DNA from: Vibrio rumoiensis
GTDB lineage: Bacteria > Pseudomonadota > Gammaproteobacteria > Enterobacterales > Vibrionaceae
Reading direction: 5' to 3'
Assembly (NCBI RefSeq): GCF_002218045.2
Contig: NZ_AP018686.1
Location: 620,001 to 684,000, forward strand
Length of the DNA: 64,000 nucleotides
Part shown: one piece after another, positions 63,969-64,000 of the stretch
Layout of the letters: the number at the start of each line of letters is the position of its first letter
Numbering within the stretch: position 1 is the stretch's first letter
Notes under the pieces: model-generated
The model's database searches: none
Seen by the model: only the letters and a program-made list of their open reading frames with translations
What the model was told of the DNA's origin: nothing
Made by a program: the position numbers and the translations under genes

Positions 63969-64000
63969 ATGATCATAGTCACTTGGGTATAAATAGCAGT

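Overview
The window looks like a piece of the main chromosome of a member of the Vibrionaceae (Vibrio or a close relative). This rests on the protein relatives (NorM, PotABCD, a NagK very like that of enteric bacteria, the DUF2960, DUF2987, DUF3305 and DUF3306 families), on gene order such as proX-proW-proV and fdhD-tupABC-mobA-mobB/moeA, and on an AT-leaning base composition. No phage, plasmid, transposase, integrase or CRISPR array is visible. Most of the window is ordinary housekeeping and transport, densely packed in short operons with clear hairpin terminators.

Layout. 0-6.3 kb: a minus-strand trio (DUF2987 protein, Bax-like glucosaminidase, membrane protein) facing away from the spermidine/putrescine importer potABC and potD. 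6.4-17.6 kb: sirtuin cobB, a membrane ATPase paired with an MscS-type channel, nagK, an NlpC/P60 lipoprotein, a YniA-like kinase with a replaced catalytic residue, a CPXCG protein, norM, a secreted LigE-type DNA ligase and hxpB. 17.7-20.9 kb: glycine betaine importer proXWV on the minus strand. 21.1-35.7 kb: a formate dehydrogenase super-locus. The minus strand carries DUF3305, DUF3306, a multi-cluster ferredoxin, a TorD-like chaperone, a Tat small protein and the three structural subunits. The plus strand carries fdhD, a tungstate-type ABC importer tupABC, mobA and a mobB-moeA fusion. Together they cover metal uptake, cofactor synthesis, sulfur transfer, chaperoning and the enzyme.

35.7-45.7 kb: a decayed reading frame, two identical tRNA-Val(GAC) genes, a LysR gene divergent from a second-type adenylosuccinate synthetase, a PAS-GGDEF protein, a dicarboxylate/amino acid symporter with a good CRP site, a DMT transporter, thiD behind a TPP riboswitch, and a cytochrome b / sterol-desaturase-like pair. 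45.7-53.7 kb: a membrane FMN glutamate-synthase-like protein, zntB, DUF502, a GST, a nucleotidyltransferase with a heptanucleotide tandem repeat abutting its start codon, yaiL/DUF2058, DUF1415, a glutaredoxin and dbpA. 53.9-64 kb: two GNAT genes, blc, an SMR exporter, dadA-alr, a LysR/MFS divergent pair, a MazG-like pyrophosphohydrolase, and btuCD.

The most notable unannotated signal is on the minus strand between the MazG-like gene and btuD. A near-consensus sigma-54 promoter is followed by about 100 nt with nested hairpins and a Rho-independent terminator, and two tandem dyads lie 115-155 nt upstream. This is a good candidate for an enhancer-driven small RNA. It lacks the conserved Qrr core. 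Other points worth a second look are the ATPase-MscS pair, the YniA-like kinase lacking its catalytic Asp, the unusual cysteine arrangement in FdhD, and the (AAAAGAT)n repeat at the nucleotidyltransferase start.
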